A stretch of DNA of 64,000 nt from Candidatus Viridilinea mediisalina (GTDB taxonomy: Bacteria; Chloroflexota; Chloroflexia; Chloroflexales; Chloroflexaceae), in the NCBI RefSeq assembly GCF_002532535.1, contig NZ_NQWI01000014.1, forward strand, positions 1-64,000, given 5' to 3'. Positions 41,195-51,069 of this stretch are shown here, one piece after another. How positions within the stretch are numbered: the first letter of the stretch is position 1; each line of letters begins with the position of its first letter. Below the pieces are notes generated by a model. That model saw only the letters and a program-made list of their open reading frames with translations. It searched no databases and was not told the origin of the DNA. The translations under genes were made by a program, and so were the position numbers.

Positions 41195-43896
41195 CAATCA
41201 ATACGACGCTCGGTAAAATCACTGCCATCAAAGCCGAGTAGCCGCCGCCGCTCATCAATCACCGTCTCAAGATGAACCGGGCGCGTCCAGATCTTATGGA
41301 TATTCCGCATCGTTTCGCGTGCGTAGTCCAGTTTGAGATCAACCCCTTCGTGGCGGTGGCGCAGGTAGAGCTCGCCCCGATTGTTGTAGTTGCCGTCTTC
41401 AACATAGATGAACGGCTGGCCAAAGTTGGTCAGGCGGAAGAGCAACTTCTCTTTGATTTCGCGGAACTCACGCGAGGCAATCTCGTAGAGATCGGTGTCG
41501 CGGTTGTAACGGAAGGTGAAGAGTTTATTCTCAATGACAAATTCGGGAGTGAGGAATTCATCAATGAAAGTGACATCGTTGTAGAGTTTGCGGATCTCAA
41601 AGATCTTCTGGCGGCCAAGGCCAAGCTGTCGATCCCAATTGCGCTTGGTGGCAAGGTCATCACACTCTTCGTATTCTTTGCCAAACTTGCCCTTATTCCA
41701 GCGATCTTCAATATCGCGTAAAAGTTCCAAGCCGAGCTTGTAAGGGTTAAGCCGCCCACCACCCGTTGCCACCACCCCGCTGTGCAGATCGGCGAAGGAG
41801 ATAATCTCGGAAGCGGAGGCGACCTTCTGGGTCATGATCGTGGAGTGCCAGTAGCTATTGTGATTGATGAAGCCTTGAGCGGCATAGCGGTGGCTCGCGG
41901 TGACGGAGATGTCGTAGACAGTGGCGCGACCATGTTCCAGCGCCACAATCTCGTCGCTCCAGTCTTCCCCATTGCCCCAGGGGTGTTGCTCGCTGTAGTG
42001 GCGCAGGGCGGCATGTTTGCGCTCGAGGCCAAAGCCAATCTGCATCCAGAAGACCTCAGCCGCGTACCCAGTTATCTGGAGTTGCCAACGGCCATCAGGC
42101 TGGCTACTACGGCTAGAGAGAATCCCAAAGTTGAGCAGGAGGAGCTGTACAAGCTCACTCATACGCTCACTGTCCAGCAAGAGCACCACACCCGTGTCGC
42201 CAACCAAACCAGCGCTGTCGTAGAGCGCCCGCAGGAAACTGGCAACCACAGGTTCAGGGGAGCGGAGAATGACATCGGGGACGCTCTTGATCCGTGCAGC
42301 GCCGCAGGTCTTCATACCGAGATGTTCGAGGAAATCCTCAACCTCGTGGGAGGAGAAGCTGATGCACCAGCGATTGCCGTCTTTACGCCAATCGGGTTCA
42401 AGATCGAAGAGGTAGCGCACGAGGCCGGCAAAACTCTCGGCCAGTTCAAGCTCGCCGGTGCTGAGGCCAATCGTGCGGTTCACTTCGCTGATATGGCCAT
42501 CGCTACAGAGGTAGCCAAGCAGCGCGGCGAGGCGGCCATCAACAACGGAGGGGACGCGAATGGGCTTACGGCGGCCATTGACAGGGCCAAAGCGGGCCAT
42601 CCCGCCATCGTAGGCAGCGACAAGGGGAGCGAGTTGAGTATCGAATAGTAAGGTCTGCTGACCACCGTGGCAGAAGCGGCGCACGACCTCTGGGGTAGCT
42701 TGTAGAACATCAGTGATGGCTTGGATGCTGGTGCGGCGGGTCGGTTGCCAATCGAGTTGCACCATCGCTTGGGGCCAAAGGTGGTCGCCGCCACTGATAC
42801 ACACACGGTCGCCGACGCACAACTCATCGAGGCGGCGCCACGCGCCATCGGGCAGCAAGAGCCGGTGGTTGACCGAACCTTCGAGTTTCAAGCCACGGCG
42901 TGTACGAATAGCGATAGTTGGATGATCTGGAAAAACTGCCCAATCATATATTTTTTGATTTTCCTCGCCATCAAACACATCAGAAGTTGCTTTTTCTGCA
43001 ACAATACTATTAATTTCTACTAAGCCTTGTGAAGAATACAACAAAGAACCACCTTTAACACAGGCCCATCCTTCATTAATCACCTTGGTCATCCCTTGAG
43101 GCGCAAAATAGTATGCCTCATCGCGGACAATCTCAAGAATGGTATGCTGCCAACGCTCTAAGGGCGCATAATTCATCAGAAAGAGCAAAATATCCTTCTG
43201 GGGATGCTCAGGAAAACGGCGTTGACGGGCGCGATCCTCTGCCAATTTCTTGCGCTGCTCCTCCATATAGGCCGGAGGATTGATATAATCGCGCATATAC
43301 TCACGCTCAACCTTGAGCCCCTCAACCGTAGCCGGTTCCTCATCATCAATGATCGGCTTATGGGCCTGAGCTTCCGGGCGGCGGATGTAGGGCGAATGGT
43401 AATCAATCAGGTTTTCGAGCGAGAGACAGGTATCAATAAAGTCTTCGACCACATCATAGCCAATCCGATCAATGATGCGCTGCACCCGCGTGGCATGGTT
43501 GGCCATCGTATCGAGCATCTTGCGATTGGTGTGGGCGAACCACATATTATTCTTAAAGAAGTCTACGTGGCCAGTCACATGGGCCATGACCATCTTCTGG
43601 GTGACATCTTCGTTGCCTTCGAGCAGGTAGGCATAGGAAGGATTGGTGTTCACTACCATCTCATAGATCGTCGAACCCGCCCAGACGTGCCCCTTAAGCA
43701 GTTGGTCAAAATCCATGCCAAAGCGCCAGTGGGGGTAGCGCGTGGGGAAGCCACCGAAGGCCGCCGTCTCATAGAGCGTGCGGTAGTCGAGGACTTCGTA
43801 GATGATAGGATAGAAATCGAGGCCAAAATCGCGGGCGATCTGCTCGATGTTGACGCGTGCGGCTTCGAGTTGGGCGGGGAGACGAGTGTTTTTCAT
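41194..43896 (-). CDS. spoVR: SpoVR family protein interrupted by an intein
   Basis: 900 codons: SpoVR N-extein (residues 1-278), a 402-residue intein, and SpoVR C-extein. After splicing the host protein would be about 498 residues, the family length, and would restore the conserved motif NEGWA-SYWHS. SpoVR/YcgB proteins work with PrkA and a DUF444 protein in stationary-phase, stress or sporulation programmes; the biochemical activity is poorly defined. ATG 43896 (MKNTRLPAQLEAARV) fits homologues better than the longer frame to 43971. It is the third gene after prkA and the DUF444 gene, with about 90 bases before it, and it overlaps prmC. Confidence 0.95.
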   Translation of the reverse strand: MKNTRLPAQLEAARVNIEQIARDFGLDFYPIIYEVLDYRTLYETAAFGGFPTRYPHWRFGMDFDQLLKGHVWAGSTIYEMVVNTNPSYAYLLEGNEDVTQKMVMAHVTGHVDFFKNNMWFAHTNRKMLDTMANHATRVQRIIDRIGYDVVEDFIDTCLSLENLIDYHSPYIRRPEAQAHKPIIDDEEPATVEGLKVEREYMRDYINPPAYMEEQRKKLAEDRARQRRFPEHPQKDILLFLMNYAPLERWQHTILEIVRDEAYYFAPQGMTKVINEGWACVKGGSLLYSSQGLVEINSIVAEKATSDVFDGEENQKIYDWAVFPDHPTIAIRTRRGLKLEGSVNHRLLLPDGAWRRLDELCVGDRVCISGGDHLWPQAMVQLDWQPTRRTSIQAITDVLQATPEVVRRFCHGGQQTLLFDTQLAPLVAAYDGGMARFGPVNGRRKPIRVPSVVDGRLAALLGYLCSDGHISEVNRTIGLSTGELELAESFAGLVRYLFDLEPDWRKDGNRWCISFSSHEVEDFLEHLGMKTCGAARIKSVPDVILRSPEPVVASFLRALYDSAGLVGDTGVVLLLDSERMSELVQLLLLNFGILSSRSSQPDGRWQLQITGYAAEVFWMQIGFGLERKHAALRHYSEQHPWGNGEDWSDEIVALEHGRATVYDISVTASHRYAAQGFINHNSYWHSTIMTQKVASASEIISFADLHSGVVATGGGRLNPYKLGLELLRDIEDRWNKGKFGKEYEECDDLATKRNWDRQLGLGRQKIFEIRKLYNDVTFIDEFLTPEFVIENKLFTFRYNRDTDLYEIASREFREIKEKLLFRLTNFGQPFIYVEDGNYNNRGELYLRHRHEGVDLKLDYARETMRNIHKIWTRPVHLETVIDERRRLLGFDGSDFTERRID
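41857..43062 (-). other. Intein in SpoVR with degenerate LAGLIDADG homing endonuclease
   Basis: 402 residues from Cys1 (block A CVKGGSLLYSSQG) to His401-Asn402, followed by Ser as first C-extein residue. Block B has GSVNHRLLLPDG, with its His near 66; block F/G is TVYDISVTASHRYAAQGFINHN split as FINHN|S. A dodecapeptide endonuclease lies between: LLGYLCSDGHIS (acid Asp188) and FLRALYDSAGLV, where the second catalytic acid position is Ala284. Splicing residues are complete, so splicing is expected; DNA cleavage is doubtful. Confidence 0.93.
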
Positions 43897-43985
43897 ATGT
43901 TTGGTGGGGGCAGGAAAGGTGTGCGCGGCAACGTGGTTCCCGCACGCACCCCTCCTGCACAGTTGGGTCACACCCAGAAGAAGTG

Positions 43986-45095
43986 CTACTTCCCTTTACC
44001 CAGAAAATCCTTTATCGTATCGTAAATATCGTCACGCTCGGCGATTTCAGAAATGACGATGCGCTCATCGCTACCCAGGTACTCTTCGAGGTCATGGGCA
44101 AAACGGCCCGAACCATAGAGCGAACGTACCTGCCCATAGCAGAAGAGGTTGGATTTGGGCAGCAGTTCGTTTTTGAGCAACTCAATGCACTCACGGGTAT
44201 CGCCGCCCCCCCAGTTATCGCCATCCGAAAAGTGGAAGGGGTAGACATTCCACTCAACAGCGGGGTAGCGTTCGTCAATCAGCCGATTGCAGAGCTTGTA
44301 GGCCGAAGAGATCTTGGTACCACCACCCTCACGGATGTGGTAGAAGGTCTCTTGGTCTACCTCTTTCGCTGCGGCATCGTGTACGATGTAGCGCATTTCG
44401 ATCTCTTTGTACTGCGAACGAAGCCATGTTTCGATCCAGAAGGCGGTGATACGCACCAATTCCTTCTGCTCGCTGCCCATCGAGCCGGAGACATCCATCA
44501 TATAGATGATCACCGCATTACTCTCAGGCTGCATGGTCTCCTTCCATGAGCGATAGCGCATATCGTCACGGATCGGCACAACAATGGGATCAGCCATGTC
44601 GTAATCGCCAGCAGAGATCTGGCGGCGCAGGGCTTCGCGGTAGGTGCGCTTGAAGTGACGCAACGAATTGGGGCCAGTCCGGCGGATACCGCTGTACTTA
44701 TCCTTCTCGCTGACAATGTTCTTCTTGCCTTTGGGCTCAATGTTGGGCAATTGCAACTCTTCGCCCAGAATAGCGGCGAGTTCATCAAGCGAGACATCCA
44801 CCTCAAGGGTGTGCTGCCCTGGCTCGGAGCCTGCTTGGCCCTGCCCCGGCTCGCCATCACCTTGAGCCACCGGATCACCCACATCGCCATCGCCCTGACC
44901 GACACCCCCACCCTGTTTCGCCCCATAGCGAAACTGCGGAATGTCAATCTGCGGCAAGGGAATCGAAACATAGCGCTTCCCCTGACGCCCGATCATCTCG
45001 CCGTGCGACATGTATTTACGCAGATCTTTTTTTATCTTCCCGCGAACAATCTGGCGAAAACGCCCCATGTCGCGGTCAACACGTTTCATTGACAT
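43986..45095 (-). CDS. DUF444 family protein (YeaH/YhbH), VWA-like
   Basis: About 369 residues. N-terminal basic helix region, a Gly/Gln/Asp-rich linker (about 65-95), then a von Willebrand A-like domain with the metal-site motif [13 protein letters not shown] and later [19 protein letters not shown] and [13 protein letters not shown]. It is the known partner gene between prkA and spoVR. ATG 45095 or 45089; neither has a clear Shine-Dalgarno. A strong hairpin separates it from prkA. Confidence 0.93.
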   Translation of the reverse strand: MSMKRVDRDMGRFRQIVRGKIKKDLRKYMSHGEMIGRQGKRYVSIPLPQIDIPQFRYGAKQGGGVGQGDGDVGDPVAQGDGEPGQGQAGSEPGQHTLEVDVSLDELAAILGEELQLPNIEPKGKKNIVSEKDKYSGIRRTGPNSLRHFKRTYREALRRQISAGDYDMADPIVVPIRDDMRYRSWKETMQPESNAVIIYMMDVSGSMGSEQKELVRITAFWIETWLRSQYKEIEMRYIVHDAAAKEVDQETFYHIREGGGTKISSAYKLCNRLIDERYPAVEWNVYPFHFSDGDNWGGGDTRECIELLKNELLPKSNLFCYGQVRSLYGSGRFAHDLEEYLGSDERIVISEIAERDDIYDTIKDFLGKGK

Positions 45096-45138
45096 AGGTT
45101 TTTTACGGGGATTTGGGGGCCAAGCCCCCAAAAATTTC

Positions 45139-45187
45139 TTATCGTGTGATGTTTTGGCGGCTACGCCGCCAAAACGTCACACGATAA
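45139..45187. terminator. GGCGGC-apex hairpin between prkA and the DUF444 gene
   Basis: TTATCGTGTGATGTTTTGGCGG pairs with CCGCCAAAACGTCACACGATAA, with one mismatch. There is no long T-run, so it may attenuate transcription or stabilise the upstream mRNA, setting prkA above its partners. Confidence 0.6.
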
Positions 45188-45189
45188 AA

Positions 45190-47277
45190 CTAATAATTCC
45201 CCTTGGTATCGCCCCGAGCGAAGATCGAAGCAACATAGTTGAGTACATCGGTGGCCGACTGCTCGTTGTAGCCAAAGTCGCGGATGAGCCGCGCCTTCAC
45301 CACGTCAATCTTCTCTTGGGTATCCTTGTCAATCACCCGCGAGACAAGCGACGTCAGCTTGATGCTATCCTTCTGATCCTCGAAGAGCTTCAATTCCAGC
45401 GCCTTATGCAACCGCTCGTTGGTGCGGTAGTCGAAGGTTTTGCCTTCAATCGCAAGAGCACCGATGTAGTTCATAATCTCGCGGCGGAAGTCGTCCTTGC
45501 GCGCTTCAGGGATGTCAATCTTCTCCTCAATGCTCCGCATCAGCCGCTCATCCGGCTCTTCGTACTGGCCCGTGTAGCGGTTGCGTACCTTCTCGCGCTG
45601 GGTATACGCCTTGATGTTGTCAATATAGTTGCCGCAGAGCCGCTTAATCGCCTCCTCATCGGCGGAGATGGCGCGCTGCACCTCGTTCTTGACAATCTCG
45701 GTATACTCCTCACGCACCGTAGCAAGGAGGTCGCGGTAGCGTTTGCGATCCTCTTCGGAGTTGATCAACGCATGGTTCTTAAGCCCACTCTCCAGTTCGT
45801 TGATCACCATAAAGGGGTTGATGTAACCCTCCTCTTGGTTGGTAACCAACGCATTGGAGATCTTATCCTGGATATAACGGGCCGAGATGCCCTCCATGCC
45901 CTCGCGCAACGCCTCTTTGCGTAGCTCCTTAATGTTGTCCTCGGTAAAACCAGGCAACGATTTGCCATTATAGAGCTTGAGCTTCTGCAGCAACGTAAGG
46001 TTGGGCTTCTTGGGGTCTTCAAGCCGGGTCAGTACGGCCCACATCGCCGCCACTTCAAGGGTATGCGGAGCAATATGCACCCGCACACGCTTGCGGTTGA
46101 AATCACGGTTGTAGATGCGCTCCTCGTCGCGCAGGCGGGTGACATAGGGAATGTCAATCCGCACCGTGCGATCCTTGAGTGCCTCCATGAATTCGTTGTG
46201 TTCTAAGCGTCGGTATTCAGGCTCGTTCGTGTGCCCAAGAATCACCTCATCAATATCGGTCTGGGCAAACTTCTTCGACTTGATGCGGTGTTCCTGGGAA
46301 GCGCCAAGCAGGTCGTAGAGGAAGGCAACATCAAGCTTGAGCATCTCGACAAACTCGATGATCCCTCGGTTGGCAATATTGAACTCACCATCAAAATTGA
46401 AGGCACGCGGATCAGAATCGGAGCCATAGATGGCGATTTTACGGTAGTTAATATCGCCAGTCAGCTCAGTTGAATCCTGATTCTTCTCGTCCTTGGGCTG
46501 GAAGGTGCCAATCCCAACGCGATCCTGCTCACTAAAGAGCAGGCGGCGCACCCGAATATGCTTGATGGCACTCGTCCAATCGCCATCATAGCGGCGCATC
46601 AAATCACGGAAGTGGAAGCGGCAGACCGGACAGAGATCGCCACTAATGCGGACTTGCTCTTCAGCAGAATGGCCCTCATTCAACTGCGCCAAAAAGTGCT
46701 CACGGTGTTCAAGCGGAACCAGATGGAGCGGCTCCTCGTGCATGGGGCACTTCTCCCACTCCGCTTCGGGCACCTGACGCCAATCGAAGGTAGCGGGATC
46801 ATCCACCTGACCAAGGTACCAGTCGTAGGTGTAGAGCGCACCCTCATCGGTCTTCGAGTAGTGTTCAAGCCCCTTCTTGAGACGGCGTACAATGGTGGAT
46901 TTCGAAGAACCAACCGGGCCATGCAGCAACAAGACCCGCTTTTCGGTACCATAGCCCTTTGCAGCACCCTTGAAGAAATTGACCAAGCGCATCAACGGAA
47001 TTTCGAGGCCAAAGATAGCATCATCGCCATCGAAGGTCTCATCGGAAAAGAAGCGATAGCGAATCAGTCGCTTTTTCGCATCAATGAACTCTTCCGTGCC
47101 ATACGACATGATCATATCGTAGATGCGCTGAAACGCATTGCGCGTCACTTTGGGGTCTTGGGCAACCAGATCAAGATAATCCGCAAAGCTTCCGCGCCAA
47201 TTGAGCGTCTGAAACTGCTTGCGGTCTTGGATCGAGCCAAGGAATTGCATCAGCGAAGCGCCATTGACTGTTGACAT
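45190..47277 (-). CDS. prkA: PrkA family serine protein kinase / AAA+ protein
   Basis: 695 residues. N-terminal PrkA AAA domain with P-loop [14 protein letters not shown] (about 114-127) and a zinc-like CxxC segment (EKCPMHEEP...[10 protein letters not shown]), then the C-terminal kinase-like domain. First gene of prkA-DUF444-spoVR. AGGAGGAAGAG precedes the ATG and a near-consensus promoter lies about 225 bases upstream. Confidence 0.96.
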   Translation of the reverse strand: MSTVNGASLMQFLGSIQDRKQFQTLNWRGSFADYLDLVAQDPKVTRNAFQRIYDMIMSYGTEEFIDAKKRLIRYRFFSDETFDGDDAIFGLEIPLMRLVNFFKGAAKGYGTEKRVLLLHGPVGSSKSTIVRRLKKGLEHYSKTDEGALYTYDWYLGQVDDPATFDWRQVPEAEWEKCPMHEEPLHLVPLEHREHFLAQLNEGHSAEEQVRISGDLCPVCRFHFRDLMRRYDGDWTSAIKHIRVRRLLFSEQDRVGIGTFQPKDEKNQDSTELTGDINYRKIAIYGSDSDPRAFNFDGEFNIANRGIIEFVEMLKLDVAFLYDLLGASQEHRIKSKKFAQTDIDEVILGHTNEPEYRRLEHNEFMEALKDRTVRIDIPYVTRLRDEERIYNRDFNRKRVRVHIAPHTLEVAAMWAVLTRLEDPKKPNLTLLQKLKLYNGKSLPGFTEDNIKELRKEALREGMEGISARYIQDKISNALVTNQEEGYINPFMVINELESGLKNHALINSEEDRKRYRDLLATVREEYTEIVKNEVQRAISADEEAIKRLCGNYIDNIKAYTQREKVRNRYTGQYEEPDERLMRSIEEKIDIPEARKDDFRREIMNYIGALAIEGKTFDYRTNERLHKALELKLFEDQKDSIKLTSLVSRVIDKDTQEKIDVVKARLIRDFGYNEQSATDVLNYVASIFARGDTKGNY

Positions 47278-47501
47278 GGACTCTTCCTCCTAGTGAGGGG
47301 GGGATGTGCCGCCCTGCGCCCAAAGGCAACAAGGTACAGCCTAGCCGCCTCGTGGCTCAACGCGAGGTTACAAGTGAGCAGTGGAACAGAGGGAGCCGAC
47401 GGGCGGAGATTGCTAACGTGCAGTCTGGTTATCGTCAGCCGCTGCGCTGTCGCGCCAGAGCGAAATTGCAAGAAAGCTTGAGAGTTTGTATGGATGCTTG
47501 C
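47278..47501 (-). other. Long 5' leader of prkA
   Basis: About 215 bases separate the predicted start of transcription from the prkA ATG. There is no open frame with a ribosome-binding site. No known riboswitch fold was recognised. It contains several GC-rich short inverted repeats. Confidence 0.4.
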
Positions 47502-47530
47502 ATTATAACAATGCGCCATAGGCGCGTCAA
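47502..47530 (-). promoter_or_regulatory. Near-consensus promoter of the prkA operon
   Basis: On the minus strand TTGACG (47530-47525), exactly 17 bp containing the palindrome GCGCCTATGGCGC, then TATAAT (47507-47502). The palindrome between the boxes could be an operator. Confidence 0.75.
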
Positions 47531-47565
47531 GGATTTTATGTCGTGTTGGCGTAATGGCGGCGATC

Positions 47566-47696
47566 AGAAGAGGCGAAGAGGCGAAGCTCTCGCCTCCTCG
47601 CCTCCTCGCCTCCTCGCCTCCTCAAAAACGCAAAAGCCCATTGAGACGCCATGTCCGGCTTTCAGCTATCGGCTATCGGCTATCGGCTTTGGTATT
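47566..47696. repeat. CTCCTCGC array and heptamer-tail repeat (TATCGGC type)
   Basis: 47570-47622 is a GAGGCGAAG / CGCCTCCT array. 47624-47696 has AAGCCCATTGAGACGCCATGTCCGGC followed by three to four TATCGGC units and TTTGGTATTA; the TAA stop of fabD (47697-47695) lies at its edge. Confidence 0.8.
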
Positions 47697-48663
47697 ACAC
47701 CTCAACCTCAAGCTCTTGCACAAAGCCTTCCACCGCTTCGGCGCTGTTCACTTGCACCAACGTTGCCTGCGGTGCAATCCGCCGGATCAGCCCGCTGAGC
47801 ACCTTGCCCGGCCCTACCTCCATGAAGGTTGCGACCCCATCCTGAACCATGCGCTCCACCGAAGCAATCCAGCGCACCGGCGCGACCACCTGGGCGACCA
47901 GTTCACGCCGCACCGCCTCCGCTGTCAGCAGTGGCTCCGCCGTCACATTGGCAAGCAGGGGCACCCGAAGATCGCGCACCGTCACCGTGGCAATTGCCTG
48001 CGCCATCCCCTCAGCCGCATGGCTCATCAACGGCGAGTGGAAAGCCGCACTCACCTTGAGTGGCAAGACGCGCTTGGCCCCGCGTGCCCGCGCAGATTGC
48101 CCCGCCTGCTCCACTGCCACACTGCTCCCACTGATAACCAACTGATCGGGCGCGTTGTAATTGGCGACCACTACGGTACTCAAGGCTGGTGAATGATCCG
48201 CAAGGCGCTCACACACCTCACGACAGACCTCCTCCAGCGTAGCCACATCTAGTCCAATCACAGCAGCCATCGTCCCCTCGTGGGCCTCAGCCATCAATTG
48301 GCCCCGCAGCCGCACCAAGCGCAGTGCCGTCGCAAAATCGAGCGCCCCACCCGCTACGAGTGCCGAATATTCACCCAAGCTATGGCCCGCCACCACTGCT
48401 GGTGCAGGTAGCAAACCCCCGTGGGCCTCTTCAAGCGCCCGCAACAGCGCCACACTTGTCGTCAACAAAGCGGGCTGGGCATACTCCGTAGCCGTCAGCA
48501 GTGCCTCCGGGCCCTCAAAGCAGAAACGGGTCAACGGCAGCTCAAGCGTCGCATCAGCCTCCTCAAAGACCTGCCGCGCCGCCAACGATCCCTCGTACAG
48601 ATCACGGCCCATACCTACTACTTGCGACCCCTGGCCGGGGAAGACCCACGCTGTTTTCATCAT
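47695..48663 (-). CDS. fabD: Malonyl-CoA:ACP transacylase
   Basis: Loads malonyl units onto acyl carrier protein for fatty acid synthesis. 322 residues; VFPGQGSQVVGMG at the start, nucleophile Ser in GHSLGEYSALV, Arg in VRLRGQLM and His in SAAFHSPLM. ATG at 48663 or 48660. It lies 196 bases after fabH on the same strand; that gap holds a GTGTGAAAGC hairpin and no gene. Confidence 0.95.
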   Translation of the reverse strand: MMKTAWVFPGQGSQVVGMGRDLYEGSLAARQVFEEADATLELPLTRFCFEGPEALLTATEYAQPALLTTSVALLRALEEAHGGLLPAPAVVAGHSLGEYSALVAGGALDFATALRLVRLRGQLMAEAHEGTMAAVIGLDVATLEEVCREVCERLADHSPALSTVVVANYNAPDQLVISGSSVAVEQAGQSARARGAKRVLPLKVSAAFHSPLMSHAAEGMAQAIATVTVRDLRVPLLANVTAEPLLTAEAVRRELVAQVVAPVRWIASVERMVQDGVATFMEVGPGKVLSGLIRRIAPQATLVQVNSAEAVEGFVQELEVEV

Positions 48664-48859
48664 GTTTTTGATCTATATGGGGTGTGAAAGCTACGCTTTC
48701 ACACCCCCGTTGGTGGAATATATGCTTGGGGCCATACCCCAATCTGTTGCCAATAAAGCGTTGGGATGTTCTAGGGTGAAGGCAACGCTGTTCTTTTGCG
48801 TTCTCTTGCGGCAATGAATAGGTCTTTTTTCCTCTTTCCTCTTTCCTCGTTTCTATTTC

Positions 48860-49864
48860 CTACCCATGCCCATGCCCCCAACGCACCACACTCGACCCCC
48901 AGGTCAAACCGCCACCAAAGGCCGTGAGCAACACAAGATCACCGGCAACAATGCGCCCCTGCTCGGCAGCCTCATAGAGCGCAATCGGCACCGATGCCGC
49001 TGATGTATTCCCATAACGATCCAGGTTAACAAACACACGCTCCATAGGTAAGCCAAGCCGCTTAGCTACTGCCTCAATGATCCGCACATTAGCCTGATGG
49101 GGCACCACCAGCCTGATGGCATCAAAGCTCACCCCAGCCTCAACCACAGCCTGCTCTGCCGACTCGCACATACCGCGTACCGCATGCTTGAAGATCTCGC
49201 GCCCATTCATATAGACATACTGGCGACGTTGGGTAAGCAACTCTGGGGTTATTGGCAGCAGAGTGCCACCGGCATCCACCGCCATAAGCGTCTCCCCCCC
49301 GCCCCATGCCCCCATATTGCTTGCCAGCGCACCAAAGGGCGCTTCGTCTGCCCGCAGTACCACCGCCCCGGCACCATCGCCAAAGAGGACACAGGTGTTG
49401 CGATCATCCCAATCAATCAAATGGGTAAAGACATCAGCCGCAATCAGCAACAACACATGGCTGACCCCACTGCGAACCAAGCTTGTCCCCACGCTCAACC
49501 CATAGACAAAGCCACTACAGGCCGCCACAAGATCAAACGCAGCCGTGCGACCCATGCCAAGTTGCTGCTGCACTGCACAAGCCGTTGCAGGAAAGGGCCG
49601 ATCGGGCGTACATGTCGCTACAATCAGCGTGTCCACCGCCTCTGGCCCCAAGCCAGCTTGTGCCAATGCAGCACGACCAGCAGCAGCAGCCAGAACCGAG
49701 GTCGGTTCATCAGGGCCAGCAACATAGCGCTGTAGGATACCAGTCCGCGAGCGAATCCATTCGTCCGAGGTCTCAATCCGCTCGGCCAGTTCATCATTCG
49801 TAACCAGCCGACGCGGCAGCGCCATGCCCCAACCCACAATCGCCGCATAGCGCGAGCTATTCAC
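48860..49864 (-). CDS. fabH: 3-oxoacyl-ACP synthase III
   Basis: Starts fatty acid chains by condensing acyl-CoA with malonyl-ACP. About 334 residues. Catalytic triad: Cys in DLVAACSGFVYG, His in LVVPHQANVRI and Asn in DRYGNTSAASVP. Start GTG 49864 is preferred as GGAAGG lies eight bases upstream; GTG 49873 is also possible. Confidence 0.95.
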   Translation of the reverse strand: MNSSRYAAIVGWGMALPRRLVTNDELAERIETSDEWIRSRTGILQRYVAGPDEPTSVLAAAAGRAALAQAGLGPEAVDTLIVATCTPDRPFPATACAVQQQLGMGRTAAFDLVAACSGFVYGLSVGTSLVRSGVSHVLLLIAADVFTHLIDWDDRNTCVLFGDGAGAVVLRADEAPFGALASNMGAWGGGETLMAVDAGGTLLPITPELLTQRRQYVYMNGREIFKHAVRGMCESAEQAVVEAGVSFDAIRLVVPHQANVRIIEAVAKRLGLPMERVFVNLDRYGNTSAASVPIALYEAAEQGRIVAGDLVLLTAFGGGLTWGSSVVRWGHGHG

Positions 49865-50004
49865 ACGCGCCACCTTCCATAATCAAAGGGCACCAGCGCA
49901 ACCTTTGCGTGCTGATGCCCCTCACGAATGCACCGAACCATACCATGTGCAGAGGATTGCATCTGCATGTACTGCACCTCTGCATTGAACAATACGCGCC
50001 TGTC

Positions 50005-50109
50005 TAAGAGGCTGTCTGAAAAGTCTCTGGGTTGGCGTTGGAGTGCCGGCTTTAGCCGGCTAAAGCCGGCACTCCAGCGTGTGCCTCCCGGCTTTTCAGA
50101 CAACTTCTC
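50005..50109. repeat. MITE-like palindromic element, GCTGTCTGAAAAG family
   Basis: About 105 bp: ends TAAGAGGCTGTCTGAAAAG and CTTTTCAGACAACTTCT, central hairpin GGAGTGCCGGCTTTAGCCGG. It sits between rpmF and fabH, where plsX is found in many bacteria; no plsX is present. Confidence 0.92.
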
Positions 50110-50113
50110 ACCC

Positions 50114-50305
50114 CTACTCTTCCGTCGGAGCAAGCTTAAGCACCTGACGGCCCTTGTAGGTTCCACAATTCTTACACACATAATGTGCCCGCATCTTTTG
50201 CCCACAACGCGGGCACGTCGCCATGACGGGCGGCGTCAAGGCCAAATGCTGACGGCGGTTGCCACGGCGGTGGCGCGAGACTTTTCGCTTCGGTACTGCA
50301 CCCAT
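50114..50305 (-). CDS. rpmF: 50S ribosomal protein L32
   Basis: 63 residues: MGAVPKRKVSRHRRGNRRQ at the start and a zinc ribbon CPRCGQ...CKNCGTYKGR. The basic N-terminus and CxxC pair are diagnostic. ATG 50305 is eight bases after the yceD stop; GGAG lies upstream. Confidence 0.96.
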   Translation of the reverse strand: MGAVPKRKVSRHRRGNRRQHLALTPPVMATCPRCGQKMRAHYVCKNCGTYKGRQVLKLAPTEE

Positions 50306-50312
50306 ACTACGT

Positions 50313-50894
50313 TCAACTCCTACCACTGCGTCGGTTATGGCGCTCGGCCCATGCCTTGAGCGCTTGTACATCAGGTTCGCCGCCGTCCTGCTCTGCCGAA
50401 CGTTCCGGCGCGACTTCCATCACCTCGTCGTCGTCCTCAAGCCCCTCAGATTGCACCGTATAGCTCACGGGTTGGTCACGGTAGGCCGGACTCACCGGAT
50501 TGAGCGGTAACGCAAGCAACGTATACTCACGCAGCGCCTCGCCAATATCCGCCATATGCAACTCATTGAGCAGAAACGGATCATCCTCAGTTGGTTGCGG
50601 CAGCCCACCACCTGTGAAGATGTCTACCACCGCATGGAATTGGTCAGCAAAGGCCACTTCTACGGGATAGTCAAACTCTTCCAGTGAGCGCACACACATG
50701 ATGCGCACCACTCCTTGAGCCTTTGCATTGGCCCAAACACCGCTGGCGGTACGGGTAAAACGCACCGTACCACGAACCTCCCGGAGCATCAACTGCTCAT
50801 CAAGCGGTAACGCCTGCTCGGTAAATTCGTAGTCTCGGCGCGAGCCCATCTCTTCGCGGAGGAGCTGTGCAAGATTAAATTTGAGATCTGTCAT
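50313..50894 (-). CDS. YceD family protein (DUF177)
   Basis: 193 residues; EQLMLREVRGTVRFTRTASGV and IMCVRSLEEFDYPVEVAF match DUF177, whose Cys motif is partly lost here, then an acidic C-terminus. In bacteria and plants, YceD is tied to 23S rRNA accumulation and is co-transcribed with rpmF, as here. ATG 50894. Confidence 0.9.
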   Translation of the reverse strand: MTDLKFNLAQLLREEMGSRRDYEFTEQALPLDEQLMLREVRGTVRFTRTASGVWANAKAQGVVRIMCVRSLEEFDYPVEVAFADQFHAVVDIFTGGGLPQPTEDDPFLLNELHMADIGEALREYTLLALPLNPVSPAYRDQPVSYTVQSEGLEDDDEVMEVAPERSAEQDGGEPDVQALKAWAERHNRRSGRS

Positions 50895-50982
50895 CACTCA
50901 AGCACTGCGGCACAGCAGCATGAGGCTCCAAACGCCGCATTATAGGCGCGAGATCGCGCCTTGTCAAATATGGCCCCACACC

Positions 50983-51034
50983 CTCTTTTTGTTGCTGTTT
51001 GGCGGCTTCGCCGCCAAACAGCAACAAAAAAGAG
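50983..51034. terminator. Bidirectional terminator, GGCGGC-apex family
   Basis: CTCTTTTTGTTGCTGTTTGGCGGC and its complement around TTC, with T-runs on both sides. It separates the coaD/coiled-coil genes from yceD-rpmF. Confidence 0.85.
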
Positions 51035-51069
51035 TTTGGAACATAGCCCCAACGAACTTGACCTAGAAA

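Noticed and set aside
41857..43062. Separate endonuclease gene or frame-disrupting insertion in spoVR
   Set aside because: The reading frame is continuous with both SpoVR halves and the splice-junction residues are complete, so an intein explains it better.
49995..50113. Small coding frame with the WSAGFSRLKPALQR peptide near fabH
   Set aside because: It is the translation of the palindromic element itself, and no start signal precedes it.
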